A stretch of 53,627 bases of DNA from CAYNSB01 sp964399625 (GTDB taxonomy: Bacteria > Planctomycetota > Phycisphaerae > Phycisphaerales > UBA1924): positions 1 to 53,627 of the forward strand of contig CAYNSB010000028.1 of assembly GCA_964399625.1 (NCBI GenBank), given 5' to 3'. This document shows positions 41,756 through 49,854 of this stretch, piece by piece; position 1 is the first letter of the stretch, and every line of letters begins with the position of its first letter. The notes beneath the pieces were generated by a model, which did not search any database, was not told where the DNA came from, and saw only the letters and a program-made list of their open reading frames with translations. The position numbers were made by a program, and so were the translations under genes.

Positions 41756-42544
41756 GTGGCGACGACGAATCCGTACCGGCTGGACGGCAGGGTGGCGATG
41801 GTGACGGGCGGGACGAGCGGGATCGGTCGGGCGGCGGCGCTCGAGCTCGCGCGGGCCGGCGCCAGGGTCGCGCTCACGGGGCGGCGCGAGAGCGAGGGGC
41901 AGGAGACGGTGTCGCTCGTGAAGAAGGCGGGGGGCGAGGCGATCTTCCTGCGGGGGGACGTGACCAAGGAGGCGGACATCAAGGCGGCGGTGGACGCGAC
42001 GGTGCGCACGTTCGGGCGCCTGGACATCGCGTTCAACAACGCGGGCGTGGAGCTGATGGGCGTGTCGATCGTGGAGACGACGCCCGAGCAGTACCGGCAG
42101 GTGTTCGACATCAACGTGCTGGGCGTGCTGCTCTCGATGAAGCACCAGATCCCCGCGATGCTCAGGAGCGGGGCGAGCGCGGAGCGCCCGGCGTCGATCG
42201 TGAACAACGCGTCGATCGCGGGGCGGATCGGCATGGCGGGCGCGGGCGTGTACATCGCGAGCAAGCACGCGGTGCTCGGGTTCACCAAGTCGGCGGCGAT
42301 GGAGCTGGCCAAGAGCGGCGTGCGCGTGAACGCGGTGTCGCCCGGGGGGATCGAGACGCCGATGTTCGATCGCTTCACGGGCGGAAGCCAGGAGACGTCG
42401 AGCTACTTCGCGAGCCTGCACCCGATCGGCCGCGTGGGTCGTCCGGAGGAGATCGCGCGGGCGGTGCTCTTCCTGAGCTCCGACGCGGCGAGCTTCATCA
42501 CCGGGCACGATCTGCTGGTGGACGGCGGGTTCACCGTGCCGTGA
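41756..42544 (+). CDS. Short-chain dehydrogenase/reductase, ArsR-linked
   Basis: 262 residues, classical SDR oxidoreductase using NAD(P)H. Cofactor motif TGGTSGIG at about 17-24, NNAGVE, catalytic serine in IVNNASIAG, and YxxxK as GVYIASKHAV. C-terminal PGGIETPMFDRF and GHDLLVDGGFTVP are typical of the glucose/ribitol dehydrogenase-like subgroup. Start is GTG at 41756, with AAGGAG 6 nt upstream, rather than the ATG at 41693, which lies inside inverted repeat 2. The ArsR gene and paired palindromes upstream suggest inducible expression. Substrate unknown. Confidence 0.92.
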   Translation: MATTNPYRLDGRVAMVTGGTSGIGRAAALELARAGARVALTGRRESEGQETVSLVKKAGGEAIFLRGDVTKEADIKAAVDATVRTFGRLDIAFNNAGVELMGVSIVETTPEQYRQVFDINVLGVLLSMKHQIPAMLRSGASAERPASIVNNASIAGRIGMAGAGVYIASKHAVLGFTKSAAMELAKSGVRVNAVSPGGIETPMFDRFTGGSQETSSYFASLHPIGRVGRPEEIARAVLFLSSDAASFITGHDLLVDGGFTVP

Positions 42545-42629
42545 GCGCTGGGCGGGGCGCGAGAGCGGGGTTGTTCGTGGCAAGCGAGCGTCGAACGAGG
42601 ATCGGGGCTGTTCACGCGGGAGACCGAAC

Positions 42630-43361
42630 ATGAGCGAGAAGAAGATCGCGTTGATCACGGGCGGGAACAAGGGCATCGGGTTCGAGACGGGGCGACAGCT
42701 GGGGCGCAAGGGCATCACGGTGCTGCTGGGTGCCCGGGATCGTGCCAAGGGCAAGGGCGCCGCGGACGTGTTGCGGGGCGAGGGGATCGACGCGCGCGCG
42801 ATCGCGCTGGACGTGACGTCCGGCGAGTCCATCCGCGCGGCCGCGGCGCAGATCGAGCGCGACTTTGGGCGTCTGGACATCCTCGTGAACAACGCGGGCG
42901 TGCTGAAGTACCAGGGCGAGCGCACGCCCAGCACCGTGGACGCGCAGGCGCTCCGCGAGACGTTCGAGACCAACTTCTTCGGGCTCGTCGCGGTCACGCA
43001 GGCGTTGCTCCCGCTGATCCGCAAGAGCGCGGCGGGCAGGATCGTGAACCTGACGAGCATCCTGGGGTCGATCGCCGAGCACGCGGACCCGAACAGCACG
43101 ATCTTCAACGCGAAGTTCACGGCGTACGACACGTCCAAGGCGGCGGTGAACATGTTCACGAACCACCTGGCCCACGAGCTGCGGGGCACGACGATCAAGG
43201 TGAACGCCGCGCACCCGGGATGGGTGAAGACGGACATGGGCGGGGCCGACGCCACGCTGGAGCTCGCCGACGGCGCGCGCACGAGCGTGGAGCTGGCGAC
43301 GCTGCCCGACAACGGGCCCAGCGGCGGGTACTACCGCATGGGCGTGCACATGCGCTGGTGA
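42630..43361 (+). CDS. Short-chain dehydrogenase/reductase (carbonyl-reductase-like)
   Basis: 243 residues. TGGNKGIGFETGRQLGRKG (about 10-28), LDVTSGESI, NNAGVL, NLTSILGS for the serine, YDTSKAAVN for the YxxxK pair, and a C-terminal HPGWVKTDMGGADATLE, which matches the carbonyl reductase-like SDR group. Separated from the first dehydrogenase by 85 bp, same strand, so probably in the same ArsR-controlled unit. ATG at 42630 has GGGAG about 8 nt upstream. Substrate unknown. Confidence 0.92.
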   Translation: MSEKKIALITGGNKGIGFETGRQLGRKGITVLLGARDRAKGKGAADVLRGEGIDARAIALDVTSGESIRAAAAQIERDFGRLDILVNNAGVLKYQGERTPSTVDAQALRETFETNFFGLVAVTQALLPLIRKSAAGRIVNLTSILGSIAEHADPNSTIFNAKFTAYDTSKAAVNMFTNHLAHELRGTTIKVNAAHPGWVKTDMGGADATLELADGARTSVELATLPDNGPSGGYYRMGVHMRW

Positions 43362-43385
43362 GGCCTCCGAGGGACTATGCACGCG

Positions 43386-43413
43386 GCCCGTCCGTCTACC
43401 ATGGCGGACGGGC
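43386..43413 (+). terminator. GC-rich hairpin between the second dehydrogenase and the OsmC gene
   Basis: GCCCGTCCG (43386-43394) pairs perfectly with CGGACGGGC (43405-43413), 9 bp with a 10-nt loop, followed by TGTCTTTC. It could terminate the dehydrogenase unit. The loop contains TACCAT (43397-43402), which could be a -10 for the OsmC gene. Confidence 0.55.
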
Positions 43414-43435
43414 TGTCTTTCACAAGGAGAAGGGC

Positions 43436-43864
43436 ATGAAGCGCATCGCGTCGGCGGTCTGGAACGGCGGGCTCAAGGACGGCAAGGGCTCGATCACGAG
43501 CGGGAGCAAGACGCTCAACGCGACGCCGTACTCGTTTGTGTCGCGCTTCGAGAGTGGCGCGGGAACGAACCCGGAGGAGCTGCTCGCGGGGGCGCACGCG
43601 GGGTGCTTCTCGATGGCCTTCGCCTTCGCGCTGGAGCAGGCGGGGCTGAAGGCGGCGAGCATCTCGACACAGGCGACGGTGACGCTGGACCAGGTGGCGG
43701 GCGGGTTCGCGATCACCGCCATCCAGCTCACGACGACGGCGAAGGTGCCCGGCGCGGACGCGGGCAAGGTCCGCGAGATCGGGCAGGGGGCGAAGGCGGG
43801 GTGCCCGGTGAGCAAGGCGCTGTCGGCGGTGCCGATCGCGCTGGACCTGACGGTCGAGGTGTGA
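43436..43864 (+). CDS. OsmC/Ohr-family thiol peroxidase
   Basis: 142 residues. OsmC-type organic hydroperoxide reductase with the two redox cysteines at C57 (EELLAGAHAGCFSMAFA) and C123 (AKAGCPVSKAL), the conserved spacing for the family, and N-terminal SAVWNGGLKDGKGSI. OsmC-subtype (osmotically inducible) is favoured over Ohr by the GxGSI(T)S opening. ATG at 43436 has AAGGAG 6 nt upstream. Together with the ArsR cysteine cluster and the two dehydrogenases, an oxidant or electrophile response is plausible, though the hairpin before it may separate transcription. Confidence 0.92.
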   Translation: MKRIASAVWNGGLKDGKGSITSGSKTLNATPYSFVSRFESGAGTNPEELLAGAHAGCFSMAFAFALEQAGLKAASISTQATVTLDQVAGGFAITAIQLTTTAKVPGADAGKVREIGQGAKAGCPVSKALSAVPIALDLTVEV

Positions 43865-43871
43865 TCCGCGG

Positions 43872-43877
43872 TACGAT
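43872..43877 (+). promoter_or_regulatory. Candidate leaderless -10 (TACGAT) for lysA
   Basis: TACGAT ends 8 nt before the lysA ATG at 43886, with no ribosome binding site, although the OsmC gene ends only 21 bp upstream. Confidence 0.45.
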
Positions 43878-43885
43878 CGCCCGCG

Positions 43886-45286
43886 ATGGACGACTTTCGA
43901 TATGGGGTCGATGGTGCGCACGCCGAGCTGCGCTGCGAGGGCGTTGCGCTGCGCGAGGTCGCGGAGCGGTTCGGCACGCCGACGTACGTGTACTCGCGGG
44001 CGACGCTGGAGGGGCACTTCGATCGCCTGCGTGAGGCGTTCGCCGAGCTGCGCCCGCTGATCTGCTTCTCGCTCAAGAGCTGCGGGAACATCGGCGTGGC
44101 GCGCGTGCTCGTGGAGCGCGGGGCGGGGCTGGACGTGGTGTCGGGCGGCGAGCTGGAGCGGGCGCACCTGGCGGGGTGCCCGATGGAGCGCGTCGTGTAC
44201 GCGGGCGTGGGAAAGACGGACGCGGAGATCCGCGCGGCGCTGAGCGGGGCGCACGCGCTGATGCCCCGTTCGGGCGGCGCCCGCGATCGCGGGCCCATCG
44301 GGTGGTTCAACGTCGAGAGCGAGCAGGAGTTTGAGGCGATCGCCACGATCGCGCGCGAGGTGGGCGTGCGGGCGCGGTGCGCCCTGCGCGTGAACCCGGA
44401 CATCGATCCGAGGGCGAGCGGCGGGGGCACGCACGCGTACACGACGACGGGGACGAAGGAGACGAAGTTCGGCGTGGACATCGCGCGGGCGGTGCGTTTC
44501 TTCGAGCGGTACGGGCGGGATGCGCACGCGCGGCTCGATGGTGTCCACCTCCACCTGGGCTCGCCGATCTACGCCGTGGAGCCATACGTCGAGGGTGTGC
44601 GGAAGGCGCTGGCGCTGATCGACGAGCTCGCGGGCAAGGGGTTCGGCGTGGCGACGCTGAACCTCGGCGGCGGGTTCGGGGCGAACTACGAGAGCGACCG
44701 CTCGCCGCCCGCGAGCGAGTACGCGCGGGCGATCGTGCCGATGCTGCGGGAGCGGGTCCGCAAGGGGCTGTCGATCATCCTCGAGCCGGGGCGGACGATC
44801 GTGGCGAACGCGGGCGTGCTGCTGACGCGCGTGACGTACGTGAAGGAGGGGGCGCGCGAGGCGGGGTCGTCAACCGGTGCGCCCGCCAAGCGGTTCGTGA
44901 TCTGCGACGCGGGCATGAACGCGTTGATCCGTCCATCGCTGTACGGCGCGTTCCACTTCATCTGGCCCGCGCGCGTGTCGAAGGAGCAGGCGCCGCCGAG
45001 GCGTGCCGAGGATGTGGACGTGCCGGGGCTGGTGGTGAGCGACGTGGTGGGCCCGATCTGTGAGACGGGCGACTTTCTGGCGCGGGGGCGGCGGCTGCCA
45101 CCCGTGGAGCGCGGGGACCTGATCGCGGTGTTCACGGCCGGGGCGTACGGCATGACGATGGCAAGCAACTACAACGCCCAGCCGCTGCCGGCGGAGGTGC
45201 TGGTGTCGGGCGATGGGGCGGCGCTGGTGCGGAGGCGCCAGAGCGTGGCGGACGTGCTCGCGCAGGAAGTGCCGGAGAATCGCTAG
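43886..45286 (+). CDS. lysA: Diaminopimelate decarboxylase
   Basis: 466 residues; PLP enzyme converting meso-diaminopimelate to lysine. PLP lysine K64 is in ICFSLKSCGN (usually YAxKAN), then LDVVSGGELERA, GVHLHLGSPI, NLGGGFG, the phosphate-binding EPGRTIVANAGVLLTRV, and CETGDFLARGR with GAYGMTMASNYNAQPLPAEVLV at the C-terminus, as in DapDC. An extra acidic/Gly-rich loop (about residue 130, RSGGARDRG) and ARVSKEQAPPRR add length over the usual ~420. Consistent with a DAP-type peptidoglycan and the DNPR-type MurE at 32580. Confidence 0.95.
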   Translation: MDDFRYGVDGAHAELRCEGVALREVAERFGTPTYVYSRATLEGHFDRLREAFAELRPLICFSLKSCGNIGVARVLVERGAGLDVVSGGELERAHLAGCPMERVVYAGVGKTDAEIRAALSGAHALMPRSGGARDRGPIGWFNVESEQEFEAIATIAREVGVRARCALRVNPDIDPRASGGGTHAYTTTGTKETKFGVDIARAVRFFERYGRDAHARLDGVHLHLGSPIYAVEPYVEGVRKALALIDELAGKGFGVATLNLGGGFGANYESDRSPPASEYARAIVPMLRERVRKGLSIILEPGRTIVANAGVLLTRVTYVKEGAREAGSSTGAPAKRFVICDAGMNALIRPSLYGAFHFIWPARVSKEQAPPRRAEDVDVPGLVVSDVVGPICETGDFLARGRRLPPVERGDLIAVFTAGAYGMTMASNYNAQPLPAEVLVSGDGAALVRRRQSVADVLAQEVPENR

Positions 45287-45368
45287 CGCCGGGCCAACTT
45301 TGTGCCCACAAACCACAAGGCGTGGTGGTGCCGGGCGCGACGCGGCGAATCGAAAGCACGCGCGCGGT

Positions 45369-45374
45369 TACCCT
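45369..45374 (+). promoter_or_regulatory. Candidate -10 (TACCCT) for the SPFH gene
   Basis: TACCCT is 53 nt before the GTG start at 45428; the leader would include the GGAGG-type ribosome binding site at 45417-45421. Confidence 0.35.
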
Positions 45375-45427
45375 AAGAACGTGTTGAGCGGATCGGTGCA
45401 CGCACCTGTTTCTCGTGGAGGTGGGCT

Positions 45428-47119
45428 GTGGCTGTGGCGATCTTCCTGCTGGGCGCGGCGTTGGCGGTGACGGTGGCGGTCGGGGCGACGAAGCTGCCCG
45501 GATCGGCGATCAAGGGCGCCGCGGCGCTCGTGTCCATCGCGATCCTGATCGGATCGGCGCTGCTCGCCTCGGTGCGGCACGTCGCGTCCGACGAGGTTGG
45601 CATCATCATCAAGAACGTGGGGACCAAGAGCCTTAAGGGCACGGCGTACATCGCGGTCAACGGCGAGCAGGGCGTGCAGGCGGACGTGCTGCCGCCGGGC
45701 TGGCACTTCGGGTACTGGCCGTTCGTGTACGACGTGAAGATGGTCCCGCTGACGGAGGTGCCCTCGGGCAAGGTGGGGATCATCGAGGCGCGGGACGGGC
45801 AGCCGCTGCCGCCGGGGCAGGTGATCGCGCCCGAGATCCCGCAGGAGTCGCTGGCGTCGATGCTCGAGGCGCGGTACTTCCTCACGACGGGCAAGGGGCA
45901 GCGCGGGACGCAGGCGACGGTGCTCAACCCCGGCAAGTACCGGCTGAACACGGAGCTGTTCAAGGTCAAGATCGTGGACGTGACGGAGGTTCGCCAGGGC
46001 GAGGTGGCGGTGCTCAAGGCGAACTTCGGCACGCCGCCCACGCTGGCGGTGCCGGGCATCGCGGGGCTGATCGAGGCGGGCGAGGGCAAGCAGTCCGAGG
46101 ATCGGCTGATGCTCGCGCGGGGCGGGGAGATGGGGATCCGCGCCGAGCCGCTGCCGCCGGGCAAGTACCCGATCAACACCGACGCGTACACCGTGATCGA
46201 GCTGTGGACGACGCAGATGATCGCGCAGTTCACGGCGGCGCACTCGGGGATCGCGACGGCGTCGCAGGTGGGCGCTGCGAACCTCTCGGCGGCGTCCGCG
46301 CAGCAATCGACGAAGCTGGGGCACGAGCCGACGCTGGAGGAGCGGGCGATCACGGTGCGCACCAGCGACGGGTTCTCGTTCCCGGTGGACGTGCGCGTGG
46401 AGTACATCATCGAGGCGCGGAACGCGCCGATCGTGGTGGCGAAGCTGGGCGACGACGAGGGGGAGCGCTTCCGCAACGCGATGAACTCGGCGGTGCGGGC
46501 GATCTTCCGCAACAGCGCCGAGAGCGTCAAGGCGCTCGACTACGTGCAGCAGCGCTCGCACCAGGAGCAGCAGTCGCTGACGCTGCTGGCCCCGCAGATG
46601 GCGCGGTTCGGGGTGACGGTGACGGCGGTGCGCATCGGCGACGTGGGCGATGAGAAGACGCTGGGCTCGCTGCTCAAGACGCAGATGGACCGCGAGATCG
46701 CCAAGCAGGAGCTGACAACGACGATCGAGCAGCAGAAGGCCGCGGAGCAGAAGAAGGCGCTCTCCAAGACGACGCAGGAGGCGGAGGAGGAGAAGAAGCT
46801 GGCGACGGCGGCGTACAGCGCGAAGATCGCGGAGGAGTCCAAGAAGCAGACGATCACGCAGGCGAACGCCGAGGCCGAGGCGACCACGATCCGCGCCAAG
46901 GCGCAGGCCGACGCGTACCGATTGATCGCCGAGCAGATCGGCAAGAGCAACGCGGCGCTCGTGGAGATCCTCAAGATCGTGGGCGAGCGCCAGATCCAGA
47001 TCGCCCCGCGCGTGATGGTGACGGGGGGGCGGGACGGGTCGGGCGGCGGGACGGCGCTGATCGGGACGATGCTCGACAGCATGATCGACAAGGGCGACGC
47101 CCCCAAGAGCGAGCGGTAG
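45428..47119 (+). CDS. SPFH/Band 7 (flotillin-like) membrane protein
   Basis: 563 residues. Two N-terminal hydrophobic segments (VAIFLLGAALAVTVAVGA and AAALVSIAILIGSALLASV), an SPFH region with repeated LPPGWHFGYWPF / LNPGKYRLNTELF / LPPGKYPINTDAYTV units and FPVDVRVEYII, then a long Ala/Glu/Lys/Gln coiled coil (about 415-505) with the flotillin-like NAEAEATTIRAKAQADAYRLIAE, and a Gly-rich end. Such proteins scaffold membrane microdomains or proteases. Start GTG at 45428 with GGAGG about 6 nt upstream. The NADH dehydrogenase gene begins 32 bp downstream. Confidence 0.88.
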   Translation: MAVAIFLLGAALAVTVAVGATKLPGSAIKGAAALVSIAILIGSALLASVRHVASDEVGIIIKNVGTKSLKGTAYIAVNGEQGVQADVLPPGWHFGYWPFVYDVKMVPLTEVPSGKVGIIEARDGQPLPPGQVIAPEIPQESLASMLEARYFLTTGKGQRGTQATVLNPGKYRLNTELFKVKIVDVTEVRQGEVAVLKANFGTPPTLAVPGIAGLIEAGEGKQSEDRLMLARGGEMGIRAEPLPPGKYPINTDAYTVIELWTTQMIAQFTAAHSGIATASQVGAANLSAASAQQSTKLGHEPTLEERAITVRTSDGFSFPVDVRVEYIIEARNAPIVVAKLGDDEGERFRNAMNSAVRAIFRNSAESVKALDYVQQRSHQEQQSLTLLAPQMARFGVTVTAVRIGDVGDEKTLGSLLKTQMDREIAKQELTTTIEQQKAAEQKKALSKTTQEAEEEKKLATAAYSAKIAEESKKQTITQANAEAEATTIRAKAQADAYRLIAEQIGKSNAALVEILKIVGERQIQIAPRVMVTGGRDGSGGGTALIGTMLDSMIDKGDAPKSER

Positions 47120-47138
47120 GCCCGCGCGGGTGCGGACA

Positions 47139-47144
47139 TAGAGT
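47139..47144 (+). promoter_or_regulatory. Candidate leaderless -10 (TAGAGT) for the NADH dehydrogenase gene
   Basis: TAGAGT ends 7 nt before the ATG at 47152; no ribosome binding site. Confidence 0.5.
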
Positions 47145-47151
47145 CCTCGCG

Positions 47152-48492
47152 ATGAGCGAGCCCGCCATCCATGACACCCGCCCGCACGTGGTGGTCATCG
47201 GCGGTGGCTTCGGCGGGCTGGGCGCGGCCAAGGGGCTGGCGCGCTCGCCCGTGCGTGTCACGCTGATCGACCGGCGGAACCACCACGTGTTCCAGCCTTT
47301 GCTGTACCAGGTGGCGTGCGCGGCGCTGTCGCCGGCGAACATCGCGGTGCCGATCCGGCGGGTGCTGTCGCGCCAGAAGAACACAACGGTGCTGCTGGCG
47401 GAGGTGAAGGGGATCGACGCGTCGCGCCGGGTCGTGCGCCTGAGCGACGAGGAGATCGCGTACGACTACCTCGTCGTCGCGGCGGGGGCGACGCACTCGT
47501 ACTTCGGGCACGCGGAGTGGGAGCGGGCGGCGCCGGGCCTCAAGACGATCGAGGATGCGCTGGAGATTCGCAAGCGGTTCCTCATCGCCTTCGAGCGGGG
47601 CGAGCGGGCGCGCGACGAGGACGAGCGCCGGCGCGAGCTGACGTTCGTCGTCGTGGGCGGCGGGCCGACGGGCGTGGAGATGGCCGGCTCGATGATCGAG
47701 ATCGCGCGGCACGCGATCCCGCGCGACTTCCGCAGGATCAACACCGCGACGGCGCGGGTCATCCTGCTGGAGGCGGGCGAGCGTCTGCTCGCGGCGTACC
47801 CGCCCGAGCTCTCGGCGCGGGCCAAGCGTGACCTTGAGGACCTGGGCGTGGAGGTGCGCCTGGACGCGCGGGTGACGGCGATCGATGGGCGGGGCGTGAA
47901 CATCGGTTCCGAACGCATCGACGCGGCGAGCGTGGTGTGGGCGGCGGGCGTGCTCGCCTCGCCGCTGGGGGCGAGCCTGCGGGACACGGGCGGGGCGACG
48001 CTCGATCGCGCGGGGCGTGTGATCGTCGGGGCGGACCTTTCGGTGCCGGGGCATCCCGAGGTGTTCGTGATCGGCGATCAGGCGGCGGCGGCGCTGCATC
48101 CGGAGAACCCGGCCGAGGCGAGCGACCCGCATCGCGCGCTGGTGCCGGGCGTGGCGCAGGGGGCGATGCAGGGCGGGCGGTTCGTGGCGCGGGTGATCGA
48201 TCGGCGCGTGCGGGGCGCGCTTTCGGTGGAGGATCGCCCCGTGTTCCGCTATCGCGACAAGGGGCTGATCGCGACGATCGGGCGGAGCAAGGCGGTGGCG
48301 ATCGTGTTCGGGCGGAGGTTCGCGGGGCTGCCAGCGTGGTTGTTGTGGGCGGGGTTGCACGTCGTGTACCTGATCGATTTCCGCAGCCGCCTGATCGTGA
48401 TGCTCGAGTGGGCGTGGCTGTACTTCGCGTTCGATCGGGGGGCCCGACTGATCACGGGCGAGCGGGGCGAGGAGCGCACGCCGGGGCGGTAG
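47152..48492 (+). CDS. ndh: Type II NADH:quinone oxidoreductase
   Basis: 446 residues; single-subunit, non-proton-pumping NADH dehydrogenase on the cytoplasmic face of the inner membrane. First dinucleotide fold VVVIGGGFGGLGAAKGL with FAD, NHHVFQPLLYQVA, second fold FVVVGGGPTGVEMAGSMIEIA for NAD, then VFVIGDQAAAAL. The C-terminus LLWAGLHVVYLIDFRSRLIVMLEWAWLYFAF matches the amphipathic/hydrophobic membrane anchor of NDH-2. ATG at 47152 with TAGAGT 7 nt upstream. Confidence 0.92.
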   Translation: MSEPAIHDTRPHVVVIGGGFGGLGAAKGLARSPVRVTLIDRRNHHVFQPLLYQVACAALSPANIAVPIRRVLSRQKNTTVLLAEVKGIDASRRVVRLSDEEIAYDYLVVAAGATHSYFGHAEWERAAPGLKTIEDALEIRKRFLIAFERGERARDEDERRRELTFVVVGGGPTGVEMAGSMIEIARHAIPRDFRRINTATARVILLEAGERLLAAYPPELSARAKRDLEDLGVEVRLDARVTAIDGRGVNIGSERIDAASVVWAAGVLASPLGASLRDTGGATLDRAGRVIVGADLSVPGHPEVFVIGDQAAAALHPENPAEASDPHRALVPGVAQGAMQGGRFVARVIDRRVRGALSVEDRPVFRYRDKGLIATIGRSKAVAIVFGRRFAGLPAWLLWAGLHVVYLIDFRSRLIVMLEWAWLYFAFDRGARLITGERGEERTPGR

Positions 48493-48510
48493 GGGTTCGT
48501 CACGCATCTC

Positions 48511-48516
48511 TACACT
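48511..48516 (+). promoter_or_regulatory. Candidate -10 (TACACT) for the oxoamine synthase gene
   Basis: TACACT starts 63 nt before the ATG at 48574 and shortly after the ndh stop; the leader would carry the AAGGAG ribosome binding site. Confidence 0.35.
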
Positions 48517-48573
48517 TGCGTCCCTCGCGCGGCCGGCGCTCCGGACCACTCCCGCGCGAGCGAAGGAGCGTTC

Positions 48574-49818
48574 ATGCCCCCGACCATCTTCGACGCACGG
48601 ACCGACACGCTCTTCTCGCAGTTGCGACGCGACGGGCTCTGGAAGGAGCTCAAGACGATCGAGGGACCGATGGACGCCGTGGTGAGGATCCGCGGCGAGG
48701 ACGGCAAGTACCGCGAGAAGCTGTGCTTCTGCTCCAACAACTACCTGGGGCTGGCGAACCATCCGGAGGTGATCGAGGCCGGGCTCAAGGGCCTGCGCGA
48801 GTATGGCGCGGGCACGGCGAGCGTGCGCTTCATCTGCGGGACGTTCGCCCCGCATGAGGAGCTCGAGCGCCAGATCGGCGGGCTGATGGGCACCGAGTCG
48901 AGCTACACGTTTGTCTCCGCGTGGACGGCGAACGAGGCGGTCTTCCCCACGCTGTGCGAGCCCGGCGACATCATCATCTCCGACGAGCTGAACCACGCGT
49001 GCATCATCGATTCGATCCGGCTCGCGACCGTGATCAAGAAGGGCCTGCACAAGGCGGTGTACCGCAACAACGTGCTCACGCGCGCCCAGGGCGAGAAGTC
49101 GCTCGAGGAGGCGCTGCACGCGGCCCGCGCGAACAAGGACGTGACGGGGCAGATCTGGGTCGTGACCGACGGCGTGTTCAGCATGGAGGGCTCCATCGCG
49201 GACCTGCCGACGATGCGCCGCCTGTGCGATCAGTTCAACGCCATCCTCGTCGTGGACGATTCGCACGGGCACGGCGTCATGGGAAAGTTCGGGCGCGGCA
49301 CGCACGAGCACTGGGGCATGGCGGACGGCGGCACAAGCCCGGGGCGCGTGGACATCTTCACCGGCACGCTGGGCAAGGCGCTAGGTGGCGGCGCGGGCGG
49401 GTTCGTGGCCGCGAGCAAGCGCGTGACGGACCTGCTCATCCAGCGCGGGCGTCCGACGCTCTTCTCCAACGCGCTGCCCGTCACCGTCGCGTGCAGCGCG
49501 AACAAGGCGATCGAGATCCTGCGGCGTGAGCCCCAGCGCGTGCAGCGCCTGCGCGACAACGTGGCGTACGCGCGCCAGAAGATCAAGCAGGCCGGCTTCA
49601 ACGTGCTCGAGTCCCCCACCGCCATCTGCCCGATCATCGTGCACGACACGGCCAAGGCGATCGCGATGAGCAAGCGCCTGCTGGAGCTGGGCGTGTTCGT
49701 GATCGGGTTCGGGTACCCCGTGGTGCCCGAGGGGCACGCGCGCCTGCGCTGCCAGATCTCGGCCGCGCACACGCGCGAGCACATCGATGCGCTGGTGGAG
49801 GGATTGAGGAAGCTGTAG
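48574..49818 (+). CDS. kbl: Alpha-oxoamine synthase, 2-amino-3-ketobutyrate CoA ligase-like
   Basis: 414 residues, PLP enzyme. FCSNNYLGLANHPEVIEAG, ASVRFICGTFAPHEELE, DELNHACIIDSIRL, DGVFSMEGSIADLP, VVDDSHGHGVMG, and GTLGKALGGGAGGFVAAS with the PLP lysine near 267. C-terminal VVPEGHARLRCQISAAHTREHID is closest to glycine C-acetyltransferase (Kbl); 8-amino-7-oxononanoate synthase (BioF) and 5-aminolevulinate synthase share the fold. Kbl is preferred for RFICGT and TGTLGKALGG, but tdh, its usual partner, and bio genes are absent here. Start ATG with AAGGAG upstream. Confidence 0.85.
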   Translation: MPPTIFDARTDTLFSQLRRDGLWKELKTIEGPMDAVVRIRGEDGKYREKLCFCSNNYLGLANHPEVIEAGLKGLREYGAGTASVRFICGTFAPHEELERQIGGLMGTESSYTFVSAWTANEAVFPTLCEPGDIIISDELNHACIIDSIRLATVIKKGLHKAVYRNNVLTRAQGEKSLEEALHAARANKDVTGQIWVVTDGVFSMEGSIADLPTMRRLCDQFNAILVVDDSHGHGVMGKFGRGTHEHWGMADGGTSPGRVDIFTGTLGKALGGGAGGFVAASKRVTDLLIQRGRPTLFSNALPVTVACSANKAIEILRREPQRVQRLRDNVAYARQKIKQAGFNVLESPTAICPIIVHDTAKAIAMSKRLLELGVFVIGFGYPVVPEGHARLRCQISAAHTREHIDALVEGLRKL

Positions 49819-49854
49819 CCACGCCGACGCGGGTTGAGACGCCTGGGAGCTCTT

